From Thermobrachium celere DSM 8682 (GTDB taxonomy: Bacteria > Bacillota > Clostridia > Clostridiales > Caloramatoraceae): a DNA stretch of 64,000 bases. The position numbers and the translations under genes are program-made. The notes beneath the pieces are model-generated. The model saw only the letters and a list, made by a program, of their open reading frames with translations. It was not told the DNA's origin and ran no database searches. The DNA is taken from assembly GCF_000430995.1 (NCBI RefSeq), contig NZ_HF952018.1:1-64000 (forward strand), written 5' to 3'. Shown here piece by piece: positions 8,810 through 16,947 of this stretch (the stretch's first letter is position 1; each line of letters starts with the position of its first letter).

Positions 8810-9487
8810 ATGGAAAGGCTGTCAACTTTAATTGTATTTTCACAGGGTTTACTATCATTTCTTTCCCCATGCTTTTTACCACTTATCCCTATTTATTTAA
8901 GCTACATTTCAGGAGAGGCAGCAAACAAAAAAAGAACTATTTACAATACAATGGCATTCATTTTAGGATTTACAATAATGTTTACAAGTTTAGGAGCTTT
9001 ATCAGGATCTATAGGACGATTTTTGTTAATTAATAGAAGTATTATAAATAAAGTATTGGGTATTTTTATAATAATAATGGGATTATTTTACACAGGTATT
9101 ATTAAATTTGAATTTCTTAACAGAGAATTTAAACTAGATTTTAATTACAAAAGAGGAAGTTTAGTTTCTTCCTTTTTATTAGGGGTAAGCCTTTCTGTTG
9201 GGTGGACTCCCTGTATAAGTCCTATACTTTCAAGTGTTTTAATGCTTGCAGCAAGTAGGCAGTCAAGTTTAATAGGGGCTTATTATCTTTTAGTTTATTC
9301 TTTAGGTCTTCTTGCACCATTTTTAATTTTTTCAATCTTTGCTGATAAATCTAAGAATTTTTCACGTTATATATTAAGAAGGGCTAATATTATAAAAATA
9401 ATTACAGGAACAATATTAGTGTTAACAGGAGTATTGTTGTTTACTGGTAAACTATATATACTATCAAATATATTAGGAGGTTTTTAA
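8810..9487 (+). CDS. ccdA: CcdA-type transmembrane thiol-disulfide carrier
   Basis: A 225-residue membrane protein with about six helices. Two cysteine-proline signatures, FLSPCFLPLIP (near residues 18-28) and GWTPCISPIL (near 131-140), are the redox cysteines of the CcdA/DsbD family, which carry electrons from cytoplasmic thioredoxin across the membrane. SD is GGAGGTG before ATG; an overlapping frame opening at 8797 is a shadow. The TlpA-like lipoprotein starts 2 bases after the stop, making a two-gene redox relay. In an anaerobe the likely use is reducing extracytoplasmic thiols. Confidence 0.9.
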   Translation: MERLSTLIVFSQGLLSFLSPCFLPLIPIYLSYISGEAANKKRTIYNTMAFILGFTIMFTSLGALSGSIGRFLLINRSIINKVLGIFIIIMGLFYTGIIKFEFLNREFKLDFNYKRGSLVSSFLLGVSLSVGWTPCISPILSSVLMLAASRQSSLIGAYYLLVYSLGLLAPFLIFSIFADKSKNFSRYILRRANIIKIITGTILVLTGVLLFTGKLYILSNILGGF

Positions 9488-9489
9488 TT

Positions 9490-10017
9490 ATGAAAAGGAC
9501 AATAGCGATAATATTATCAATATTAGTTTTATTTTTAGCGGGATGTTCATATAAAGGAGATACTGATAATACAAACAAACAAGAGACAGAAAAAGTTGTA
9601 GTAGCAAAGGATAGTGCAAAAGATTTTAAACTTAAAGATATAGAAGGAAAAGAAATAAAGCTTTCCGATTATAAAGGAAAAGTTATAATACTAAATTTCT
9701 TTGCTACATGGTGTCCACCTTGTAGAGCGGAATTTCCAGGTTTTATACAAATGGTGGATGAATATAAAAATAATACTGATGTAGAATTTGTATTTGTTAA
9801 TTTGGGAGAGGATAAAGATACGGTTATAAAGTTTTTAAATGAAAGAAACTATAATATAAAACCTCTTTTAGATTTACAGACAGATGTGGCAGCACTTTAT
9901 GGTGTGACAGGAATACCAACAACTGTTATAATAGATAAGGAGTTTAAAATAGATACTATACATGTAGGATTTATGGAGAAGGGGGATTTAAAAAATCATA
10001 TAGAAAATTTAAAATAA
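9490..10017 (+). CDS. TlpA/ResA-family thioredoxin-like lipoprotein
   Basis: A 175-residue secreted thiol-disulfide oxidoreductase. A lipoprotein signal ends in LFLAGC (Cys near 19), then a charged linker, then a thioredoxin fold of the AhpC-TSA/TlpA type with active site FFATWCPPCRAEF near 74-86 and cis-proline GIPTT. It is translationally linked to ccdA, the presumed electron source. Substrates may be apocytochromes, spore-coat or surface thiol proteins; no cytochrome c genes are seen in the window. Confidence 0.9.
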   Translation: MKRTIAIILSILVLFLAGCSYKGDTDNTNKQETEKVVVAKDSAKDFKLKDIEGKEIKLSDYKGKVIILNFFATWCPPCRAEFPGFIQMVDEYKNNTDVEFVFVNLGEDKDTVIKFLNERNYNIKPLLDLQTDVAALYGVTGIPTTVIIDKEFKIDTIHVGFMEKGDLKNHIENLK

Positions 10018-10027
10018 AGGAGGACAT

Positions 10028-10759
10028 ATGCTTAAAGCTGGTGAGAGACTGGATGATCTTGAATTAAAGGGACTTAAGATAATACAAAATCCTGACTGGT
10101 TTTGCTTTGGAATTGATGCAGTGCTTTTATCGTCCTATGCAGTTATAAGAAAAAAAGATAGAGTAGTAGATTTAGGAACAGGGACAGGGATTATACCTCT
10201 TCTTGTGTATGGGAAGTATGAACCTAAAGAAATTATAGGTGTTGAAATACAAAAAGATGTTGCCGACATGGCAAGAAGAAGTATTGAATTAAATGGATTA
10301 ACAGATATAATTAAGATATATGAAGGAGATATTAAAGATTGCTTTAAATACATTGGAATAAACCAATTTGATGTTGTGGTATCAAATCCCCCATATAAAA
10401 AAGGAAGCTCTGGTATTTTAAATATGTCAGATACAAAGGCTATATCAAGGCATGAGGTATTAATAAATATAGATGAATTATGTTTTTCTGCTTCAAGGCT
10501 TTTAAAGGGCGGCGGTCGTTTCTATATGATACACAGACCAGAAAGACTAAAAGATATAATACTTGCACTAAATAATAATAAATTTACTCCAAAGAGGATA
10601 AGATTTGTGCATCCGAAGATAAATAAAGCGCCTAATATGGTTTTAATTGAATCTGTAAAGGCAGGGGGAGACTTTTTAAAGATAGAAGAGCCACTTTATG
10701 TTTATAACGATGATGGAACCTATACACAAGAAATTTTAAAGATTTATGGAAGGTGTTAA
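10028..10759 (+). CDS. yabB: tRNA1(Val) (adenine-37-N6)-methyltransferase-type protein (YabB/TrmN6)
   Basis: A 243-residue SAM-dependent methyltransferase. SAM motif I VVDLGTGTGIIPLL lies near residues 45-58 and the N6-adenine catalytic motif NPPYKKG near 124-130. Family and gene order (yabB-yabC-abrB) match the YabB proteins, assigned to tRNA modification by similarity with E. coli TrmN6. The stop lies 2 bases before the rsmI ATG, indicating coupling. Confidence 0.88.
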   Translation: MLKAGERLDDLELKGLKIIQNPDWFCFGIDAVLLSSYAVIRKKDRVVDLGTGTGIIPLLVYGKYEPKEIIGVEIQKDVADMARRSIELNGLTDIIKIYEGDIKDCFKYIGINQFDVVVSNPPYKKGSSGILNMSDTKAISRHEVLINIDELCFSASRLLKGGGRFYMIHRPERLKDIILALNNNKFTPKRIRFVHPKINKAPNMVLIESVKAGGDFLKIEEPLYVYNDDGTYTQEILKIYGRC

Positions 10760-10761
10760 AA

Positions 10762-11601
10762 ATGGCAGGTACTCTTTATTTAGTTGCAACACCAATAGGG
10801 AACTTAGACGACATAACCTTTAGAGCAATAAATACATTGAAGGAAGTGGATTTTATAGCTGCAGAGGATACAAGGCAGACACTAAAGCTTTTAAATCATT
10901 TTGAGATTAAAAAACCTCTCTTAAGCTATCATGAACACAATAAATATGAAGTTGGGCCTAAAATAATAGAAAGATTAATAAAGGGTGAAAGTGTAGCACT
11001 TGTAACTGATGCTGGAACTCCAGGCATTTCAGATCCTGGAGAAGATTTAGTAAAGCTTGCAATTGAGAATTTTATAAATGTAGTACACATTCCAGGTGCA
11101 TCAGCCTTTTTATATGCACTTGTTGTTTCAGGACTTGCTACAAGAAGATTTGTTTTTGAAGGTTTTTTAGAAAGAGAAGGAAAACAAAGAAGAGAAAGAC
11201 TAGAAGAATTAAAAAATGAAACAAGAACTATTGTATTTTACGAAGCACCACATAGATTAGTAAAAACACTGAATGATTTATATGAGTATTTTGGTAATAG
11301 AAAAATTGCTATATGTAGAGAATTAACCAAAAGATTTGAGGAGATTACAAGGTGTACGTTGCTTGAGGCAATAGAAATTTATAAAGAAAAAGAACCAAAG
11401 GGAGAGTATGTTTTGGTCTTAGAAGGAAAAAGCCAAGAGGAGATAGAAGAAGAAAAAAGACAGGAATTTAGCGACTTAGATATAAGAGAGCATATACAAA
11501 AATATGTTGATGAAGGATTAAGCAAAAAGGAAGCTATAAAAAGGGTTGCAAAGGAAAGGGGATTAAAGAAGTCTGAGGTTTATAAATACACAATAGAATA
11601 G
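10762..11601 (+). CDS. rsmI: 16S rRNA (cytidine-1402-2'-O)-methyltransferase
   Basis: A 279-residue RsmI (YabC), which methylates C1402 in the decoding site. Typical motifs are LYLVATPIGNLDDIT at the N-terminus, AAEDTRQTLKLL, SYHEHN, LVTDAGTPGISDPGE and HIPGASAF. The ATG at 10762 is preferred because the family begins with MAGTLYLVATP and GGAAGGTG is suitably placed; an earlier in-frame start lies inside the upstream gene. It ends 5 bases before a large hairpin that separates it from the convergent abrB gene. Confidence 0.95.
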   Translation: MAGTLYLVATPIGNLDDITFRAINTLKEVDFIAAEDTRQTLKLLNHFEIKKPLLSYHEHNKYEVGPKIIERLIKGESVALVTDAGTPGISDPGEDLVKLAIENFINVVHIPGASAFLYALVVSGLATRRFVFEGFLEREGKQRRERLEELKNETRTIVFYEAPHRLVKTLNDLYEYFGNRKIAICRELTKRFEEITRCTLLEAIEIYKEKEPKGEYVLVLEGKSQEEIEEEKRQEFSDLDIREHIQKYVDEGLSKKEAIKRVAKERGLKKSEVYKYTIE

Positions 11602-11606
11602 AAAAA

Positions 11607-11674
11607 GTGCCACCCAGGTGAAATGTGACATTAGGAAATCAACTGGAAAATGTCACATTTCACCTGGGTGGCAC
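11607..11674. repeat. REPIN-like inverted repeat, 26-bp arms; probable bidirectional terminator
   Basis: Arms 11607-11632 and 11649-11674 are perfect reverse complements of 26 bases (beginning GTGCCACCCAGGTGAAATGT) around a 16-base spacer. It lies between the convergent rsmI and abrB stops. A 31-base near-identical copy of one arm plus TTTTCCA occurs at 44854-44884, so this is a dispersed repeat and not only a terminator. The form resembles REP/REPIN or MITE elements that RAYT (Y1 transposase) proteins mobilise; no such transposase is in the window. Confidence 0.7.
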
Positions 11675-11682
11675 CTATTTTA

Positions 11683-11925
11683 TTATTCAGCCTTTATTTC
11701 AGCTAAGCAGTTTTTGCAAATGTTCTTACCCTTGAAGTTTACAACGTCTCTTGCGTCTCCGCAGAAGATGCAAGCTGGTTGGTATTTCTTAAGGATAATC
11801 ATTTCTCCGTCTACGTAGATTTCAAGAGCGTCCTTTTCTGCTATATCTAGTGTTCTTCTTAGCTCGATTGGAATTACTACTCTACCTAGTTCGTCTACTC
11901 TTCTAACTACTCCTGTGGACTTCAT
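11683..11925 (-). CDS. abrB: AbrB-family transition-state regulator
   Basis: An 80-residue DNA-binding protein. The N-terminal swapped-hairpin AbrB domain reads MKSTGVVRRVDELGRVVIPI, followed by ELRRTLDI and EIYVDGEMIILKKY. The C-terminal part has CIFCG and CKNC pairs, a common clostridial AbrB form. The ATG at 11923-11925 follows AAGGAGGGAGTACAT. In Bacillus AbrB represses post-exponential genes and is itself repressed by Spo0A~P; the leader here has a matching 0A box. Codon use is unusually rich (GTCTACGTAG, CTCGAT), pointing to strong expression. Confidence 0.93.
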   Translation of the reverse strand: MKSTGVVRRVDELGRVVIPIELRRTLDIAEKDALEIYVDGEMIILKKYQPACIFCGDARDVVNFKGKNICKNCLAEIKAE

Positions 11926-11948
11926 ATGTACTCCCTCCTTCAACAAAC

Positions 11949-11955
11949 TTCGACA
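11949..11955 (-). promoter_or_regulatory. Candidate Spo0A box in abrB leader
   Basis: TGTCGAA on the minus strand, within AAATGTCGAAG, lies just downstream of the abrB -10 element. Spo0A~P repression of abrB through downstream boxes is known in B. subtilis; conservation here is inferred from sequence and position. Confidence 0.55.
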
Positions 11956-11967
11956 TTTCTTAATTAG

Positions 11968-11996
11968 ATAATAACAAAGTTACCAGTAAAAGTCAA
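11968..11996 (-). promoter_or_regulatory. Sigma-A promoter of abrB
   Basis: On the minus strand TTGACT (11991-11996) and TATTAT (11968-11973) are separated by 17 bases. Confidence 0.65.
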
Positions 11997-12048
11997 TAAC
12001 AGGGTATAAGAATTTCTAATTAATTTAATAAAATAATTTAATTAACAA

Positions 12049-12068
12049 ATAGGTAAGCTCTTACCTAT
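12049..12068. promoter_or_regulatory. Palindrome between abrB and nurA, possible operator
   Basis: ATAGGTAAG-CT-CTTACCTAT is a 9-bp perfect inverted repeat with a 2-base centre, 62 bases before the nurA start and 52 bases upstream of the abrB -35. It has no U run, so an operator is more likely than a terminator. Confidence 0.4.
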
Positions 12069-12130
12069 ATTTTCTCCCTTATTTTAAATATTATGAATAT
12101 AGTGTAGAATATTTAAAGGGGTGAGTTAAT

Positions 12131-13084
12131 ATGTTTAATGATATTAAAAAGAAATTGGAGGATTTAAATGTTATATTGAAGGATAAAAATAAATCTTTAA
12201 ATAAATTAGAAATAAGAGAGTATCTTATAAAAAATGATATTGCAAATATTAAAAGTGCGAAAAAGTTGAGTGATGAAGAAATAAAAGGTGTATCATGTGA
12301 TAAAGGTATAGTTGCTGTTGATGGTAGTATAAACAATTTTGGAGGACTGTATCCACACTATATTTCTCTTATAAGGGCAGTTGCACTATGTACAAAGGGT
12401 TATAAGGCTGAGTATGAGGATGTTTATACACCTCTTTTAGAGGAGAAGATGACTCAGGAAGAGGATGCAATAAAAAGAAGATCAAGTATGTCTAAACTAG
12501 AGATAAAGGCTGCTGTTGATGCTATAAATAATTGTGAGGCAAATATTATATTAATGGATGGTTCACTTTTACACTATAAAATAGACTGTCCGTATGAATG
12601 GGAGGAGCTTAAAAAAATAGCTATAGAGAGTGGTAAGATAATAGTAGGGGTAACTGAAGAGGTAAAAACAAAGGATATTGCAGAAATATTAAAAACATCT
12701 GGAAAGATTAATGATGAGGTTGTTTACGATAGAGAAATATTATTTAACATGTTAAATATAGGCGAATATCTTTACTTTAAAAAAGAAATAAAAACAAGCA
12801 AAAAAGATAGTGGTATAAAGAGTTTTTATGCAAGATTTTCGGAAGATCCACAGGCAATTGGTGTTGATTTTTTAAAGGAACAGGAGCTTTACGCTGATAG
12901 TTTGCTTAGTTTAATATATACTATTACATTTTGTAAATCTAGAGGACTACCTTATATAATTGATTTGGTTGATGTTGAGGCAAAGATGACAGATGAAAAG
13001 GTGAAGGCTCTAGTAGAGGGATATTTAGACAAGGATGTAGTTGAAGTTTATTTTAATCCTAAGAGAAATAAAAGGGGGTATTAA
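12131..13084 (+). CDS. nurA: NurA-domain nuclease
   Basis: A 317-residue protein of the NurA family, a 5'-to-3' nuclease that works with HerA in DNA end resection, known best from archaea. Catalytic acidic motifs are visible: IVAVDGSINNF near residues 59-69, ILMDGSLLHY near 140-149 and a C-terminal IIDLVDVEAK. The SD GGGGTGAG precedes ATG. herA starts 2 bases after the stop, the standard nurA-herA pairing. In bacteria this pair is patchy, with many carriers being thermophiles. Confidence 0.85.
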   Translation: MFNDIKKKLEDLNVILKDKNKSLNKLEIREYLIKNDIANIKSAKKLSDEEIKGVSCDKGIVAVDGSINNFGGLYPHYISLIRAVALCTKGYKAEYEDVYTPLLEEKMTQEEDAIKRRSSMSKLEIKAAVDAINNCEANIILMDGSLLHYKIDCPYEWEELKKIAIESGKIIVGVTEEVKTKDIAEILKTSGKINDEVVYDREILFNMLNIGEYLYFKKEIKTSKKDSGIKSFYARFSEDPQAIGVDFLKEQELYADSLLSLIYTITFCKSRGLPYIIDLVDVEAKMTDEKVKALVEGYLDKDVVEVYFNPKRNKRGY

Positions 13085-13086
13085 TT

Positions 13087-14925
13087 ATGCAAGTTGTTGG
13101 AATCACAAATCAACAGGAAGTGTATGTTGTTTCAGATAAAAATCCTTTCAAGATAAACCAAATTTTAGTTATAAATGATGAAAGACAGGGGTTGTTAAGA
13201 GGTGAGGTAGTAGAAACAAGTGCATATAATAGGTTTATTCCGCTTGATATAAATGGGGATTTTGTTGATAAAAACGTTATAGCATCACTAAAGGCATTAG
13301 GATATAGTATTGATGATAATACCATATATATTGCAAAGGTAAGGCTTATGGTGGAAGCTGATTATCCAATTCAAGTTGGTTCAGAAGTAAGAGTACCAGA
13401 ATTTTATGAGGTTAAGGATCTTCTTTTAAAATCAAAGTTAGATTCAGGACTTATATTAGGGGTTATTAAAAGTTCAGAAGAACTTTATGATTCTATGGAT
13501 GATGAGTTAAAGGATAGATTTTTATTATACCAAGATGGAAAGATACTAAAACAAAATGGAGTTCCATTTATTTTTGATATTTCATCTATGCAGCAGTATC
13601 CTCATATAGGTATATTTGGAGGTTCAGGTTCAGGAAAGTCCTTTGGTCTTAGGGTTATATTAGAAGAATTAATGAAGAAAAATATACCAACTGTTGTATT
13701 AGATCCCCATTTTGAAATGAACTTTAAAGATAATCAACAGGGCATTGAAAAGGAATATCAATATAATTTTATAGGAAAATTTGAATGCTTAGAAATAGGT
13801 AAAGATGTTGGAGTAAAATTTGAAAATTTAACTACTAGAGATCTAATTAATTTAATTGGAGCAGCATCTGCAGGTACATTAACTGATTCTATGACAAATG
13901 TTATAGAGCAGATTCATAAAAATAGAGACACTTATTTTAGTTTTGAGAGAAAACTGTCATTATTAAAAGAGGCACAGGAGATTGGAAGCGAGAAGAAGAT
14001 ATTAGATAGAAAAGCTAAGTGCGACGAAGATATGGATGCAAGTAGATTTGATGAAATGCTAGATTTGTTTAGAGAGTATGGTAGCCTTCCAACTCAATCA
14101 ATTAATGGTGTTCTATGGAGACTTCAAAGGCTTCAGAAGGATGGTATATTTACAAACGATATTACAAAAGTAGAAAAATGTTTACAGGCAGGTAAGCTTG
14201 CAGTTGTACAAGGTCCAATTAAGATATTAAATGTATTTTCAACATATTTAATTTCAAATCTTTACTATAAAAGAAGAGAGTATAGAGATGCTCTTCAAAG
14301 GGGAGATGCAAAGGACTTTTTCCCACCATTTATAATAGCCTTTGATGAGAGTCATAATTTTGCACCAAAGGGCTATGATACACCATCTAAGTCAATCATA
14401 AAGGAAATTGCACAAGAGGGTAGAAAATATGGAGTGTTTTTAATACTAGCAACACAGCGCCCAACTCTTTTAGATGAAACAGTTACAGCACAGTTAAATA
14501 CAAAATTAGTATTTAGAACAGTAAGGGCATCTGATATTGCAACAATAAAGGAGGAGACCGACATAACAAACGAAGAAGCAAAAAGACTTCCATATTTAAG
14601 AAGTGGAGATGTATTTATATCCTCTGCATTATTTGGACGAACAGTACCAGTTAGAATTAGGCTTTCTCATACAACTACAAGTCATACTCAAAATCCTTTT
14701 GATGAGCTTTTAAGCTTTAGAGATCAAAAGTATGAAGAAATTTATAATGAGATAGAAAAGTTTTTACCAATATATTCAACTGATTTGATGAGTATATTAT
14801 CTAATGTAAATAAGGAAAAAATAAAAGATATAGAGGATTTAAAAAGTTCATTAGATACTTTGGTAGAAAAGGGTTATATTGTAAAAGGAAGAGCACCGTT
14901 TGGAGATTACTATGATAGAAAGTAG
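13087..14925 (+). CDS. herA: HerA-type DNA translocase/helicase ATPase
   Basis: A 612-residue FtsK/HerA-superfamily ATPase. The N-terminal beta-barrel (HAS-barrel) covers roughly residues 1-100. Walker A GGSGSGKSF is near 178-186, Walker B FIIAFDESHNF near 415-425, and ATQRPTLLDETV follows as sensor region with an arginine-rich FRTVRASD segment. A helical insertion (about 290-330) and a C-terminal tail with winged-helix character complete it. It forms hexamers that drive NurA in archaeal systems. Partner genes mre11/rad50 are not in the window. Confidence 0.88.
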   Translation: MQVVGITNQQEVYVVSDKNPFKINQILVINDERQGLLRGEVVETSAYNRFIPLDINGDFVDKNVIASLKALGYSIDDNTIYIAKVRLMVEADYPIQVGSEVRVPEFYEVKDLLLKSKLDSGLILGVIKSSEELYDSMDDELKDRFLLYQDGKILKQNGVPFIFDISSMQQYPHIGIFGGSGSGKSFGLRVILEELMKKNIPTVVLDPHFEMNFKDNQQGIEKEYQYNFIGKFECLEIGKDVGVKFENLTTRDLINLIGAASAGTLTDSMTNVIEQIHKNRDTYFSFERKLSLLKEAQEIGSEKKILDRKAKCDEDMDASRFDEMLDLFREYGSLPTQSINGVLWRLQRLQKDGIFTNDITKVEKCLQAGKLAVVQGPIKILNVFSTYLISNLYYKRREYRDALQRGDAKDFFPPFIIAFDESHNFAPKGYDTPSKSIIKEIAQEGRKYGVFLILATQRPTLLDETVTAQLNTKLVFRTVRASDIATIKEETDITNEEAKRLPYLRSGDVFISSALFGRTVPVRIRLSHTTTSHTQNPFDELLSFRDQKYEEIYNEIEKFLPIYSTDLMSILSNVNKEKIKDIEDLKSSLDTLVEKGYIVKGRAPFGDYYDRK

Positions 14926-14934
14926 GAGATGTGT

Positions 14935-16293
14935 ATGAGGTATTTGGACGAAATAAAAGCATACAGCCTTAAAAATAATATTCCAATATATTTAGTTGGT
15001 GGTGCAGTTAGAGACATACTGTTACAAAGAGAAATTTCAGATTATGATTTTGTAAGTAAATACTTTAAAGATGTTTCTGAATATTTTAGTAAGTTAGTAG
15101 ATGGCAATTTAATTAAACTGCATGATGATGTATACAGAGTGGTAGTAGATGGGGTTGTTTTTGACTTTACAAATTTTAAAGGTGATAGTATTGAAGAAGA
15201 TTTAAAAAATAGGGATTTTACCATAAATGCAATAGCCTATGATTTTATAAAGGATGAATATATCGATATTTTAGGTGGAATGGATGATTTAAGGAGGGGA
15301 ATTATAAAACACACATCCGATAATATAGTAAAGCAGGATGCCTTAAGAATATTGAGGGCCTATAGGTTAAAGGGTGAATTAAACTTTAATATACATGATG
15401 ATACATTAAGATTATTTAAAAGGGATGTGGATTACCTAAACAATATAAAGGGCGAAAGGATTGTTGATGAGCTTTTTAAGATCTTAAAGTTTAAAAACAG
15501 CTATGATTATATACAGATGTTAGATGACATAGGTGTTATAGATAGTATTTTCCCTATAATGAAGGAAATGAAAAAGATAGGTAAATGCAAATACCATCTT
15601 GTTGATGCCTACACCCATTCTACACTTGCACTTAAATTTTTGGAGGACAGATATAAAGAACTATATAGTACAAAATGGGGAAATAAGATAGAGGAATATT
15701 TAGAAGAACAGGTTGGAACATCGAAAAGAATAGAAGTGTTGAAGCTTGCAATATTTTTACATGACATTGGAAAGGTAAAGGCCTTTAAAGAGATTGACGG
15801 AAAAATTACATTTAGAGGACATGATTTAACAGGGGTGGATGAATTTAATTTGATTTTAAAAAGGCTTCCTCTATCTAATGCAAAGGCATCCATAATTAAA
15901 TCGGTTATAACAGGGCATATGAGAATACTTGGACTTTTTAAGCAGGGAGCAAGTGATAAAGCAGTATATAAACTTATAAAGGATTATAAAACAAACCTAC
16001 CAAGCGTTTTAATTTCTTCGTTATATGATGTTCTTGCAACAAGAAGTCTACTGGATGAAAATGGAGAAAGCCAAAGGTACTTTGAATTCGTACTAAATCT
16101 ATTTGATAGATATTATACTTTTTTAGAAAAAAGAGATAGTTTTATTTCAGGTGATGATGTCTGCAAAATATTAGATATTAGAGGGCCAAAGGTTGGGGAA
16201 GTTTTAGAGAATATACATGAGCTTATATTTAAGGGTAAGATAAACTCACGTGAAGAAGCAATAAAAATGCTGAGGAGTCAAGCGAAAGCTTGA
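14935..16293 (+). CDS. cca: CCA tRNA nucleotidyltransferase / poly(A) polymerase family with HD domain
   Basis: A 452-residue class II nucleotidyltransferase. YLVGGAVRD (residues about 19-27) and DYDF form the catalytic site; RDFTINAIAYD and the RILRAYRL segment are standard CCA-enzyme motifs; an HD motif FLHDIGK is near 275-281. It would add or repair the CCA end of tRNAs. The start at 14935 is chosen because AGGAG is at the right distance; the ATG at 14929 is too close to it. The last codons form the left arm of the terminator hairpin. Confidence 0.88.
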   Translation: MRYLDEIKAYSLKNNIPIYLVGGAVRDILLQREISDYDFVSKYFKDVSEYFSKLVDGNLIKLHDDVYRVVVDGVVFDFTNFKGDSIEEDLKNRDFTINAIAYDFIKDEYIDILGGMDDLRRGIIKHTSDNIVKQDALRILRAYRLKGELNFNIHDDTLRLFKRDVDYLNNIKGERIVDELFKILKFKNSYDYIQMLDDIGVIDSIFPIMKEMKKIGKCKYHLVDAYTHSTLALKFLEDRYKELYSTKWGNKIEEYLEEQVGTSKRIEVLKLAIFLHDIGKVKAFKEIDGKITFRGHDLTGVDEFNLILKRLPLSNAKASIIKSVITGHMRILGLFKQGASDKAVYKLIKDYKTNLPSVLISSLYDVLATRSLLDENGESQRYFEFVLNLFDRYYTFLEKRDSFISGDDVCKILDIRGPKVGEVLENIHELIFKGKINSREEAIKMLRSQAKA

Positions 16294-16302
16294 TTCCTCA
16301 GC
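16269..16302. terminator. Bidirectional terminator containing cca and convergent-gene stop codons
   Basis: A 15-bp stem (one G-U) around a GAAA loop. The cca stop TGA (16291-16293) and the minus-strand stop (16298-16300) both lie in the right arm. T-rich sequence follows on the plus side. Confidence 0.85.
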
Positions 16303-16768
16303 TTACTTTCTTTATTTTTTCAAATGGCTCTTTAGAGATGTTTATAGTATAACCTTCCGAACTTGTTACAATTTGGAATTCGCATGTACATACATCTGAA
16401 TAGGATGACCAAGTATAGTAATCTATCCTTTCACTATCTATGTTAATTGATTTTTTTAACTTAACTTCACCATAGTTGGAGAACCACTTTAGAAGAGATG
16501 GTAGATCTAATTTTTCTGCGACTATATAAATATCAAACCTCTGCTTTGATATGTTTATTAGAGGGAATTTTTTCACAAGTGTGCCGTATCTGATTTTGAA
16601 TAGTTGTAGATCATTAAAGTATTCTACTTTTCTAGGGTTATCTTTTGAAAATAGTTCGTATACTCCACAGTAATTTCTTCTAAGTACACGCACGTCTCCT
16701 TCAGCAATCTCCACATCAATCCATTTTCCCTTTTTAAGATTTTTAACTTCCATTGGTCTAAAAATCAT
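16298..16768 (-). CDS. Hypothetical protein, 156 residues
   Basis: Not recognised. It is a soluble, mixed alpha/beta protein without signal peptide or membrane segment. The start MIFRPMEVKNLKKGKW has a strong GGAGGTGG six bases upstream. Internal stretches such as KYFSNYGEV-like KWFSNYGEVKLK and a single CTCEF are visible, but there is no catalytic motif that I can name. It is convergent with cca and divergent from spmA. Its own SD and shared terminator argue for a real gene. Confidence 0.7.
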   Translation of the reverse strand: MIFRPMEVKNLKKGKWIDVEIAEGDVRVLRRNYCGVYELFSKDNPRKVEYFNDLQLFKIRYGTLVKKFPLINISKQRFDIYIVAEKLDLPSLLKWFSNYGEVKLKKSINIDSERIDYYTWSSYSDVCTCEFQIVTSSEGYTINISKEPFEKIKKVS

Positions 16769-16947
16769 TTAAACCACCTCCAAGGTTTTCATGAGGTTTC
16801 TAGTAATATATTAACATGCTATATGTAAGTGGTGGTTAATGTTATGTTAATTTTAAGATAAGTCAAAATATTTGTCAATTAAATTTTATACTAAATTTGT
16901 TAATTTTAGTATATATTTTAGAGAGAGTAAAGTGTAAGGGGAGTCGT

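Noticed and set aside
12131-14925. NurA-HerA as part of an anti-phage defence island
   Set aside because: No SIR2, DUF4297, restriction or toxin genes flank the pair; neighbours are abrB and cca.
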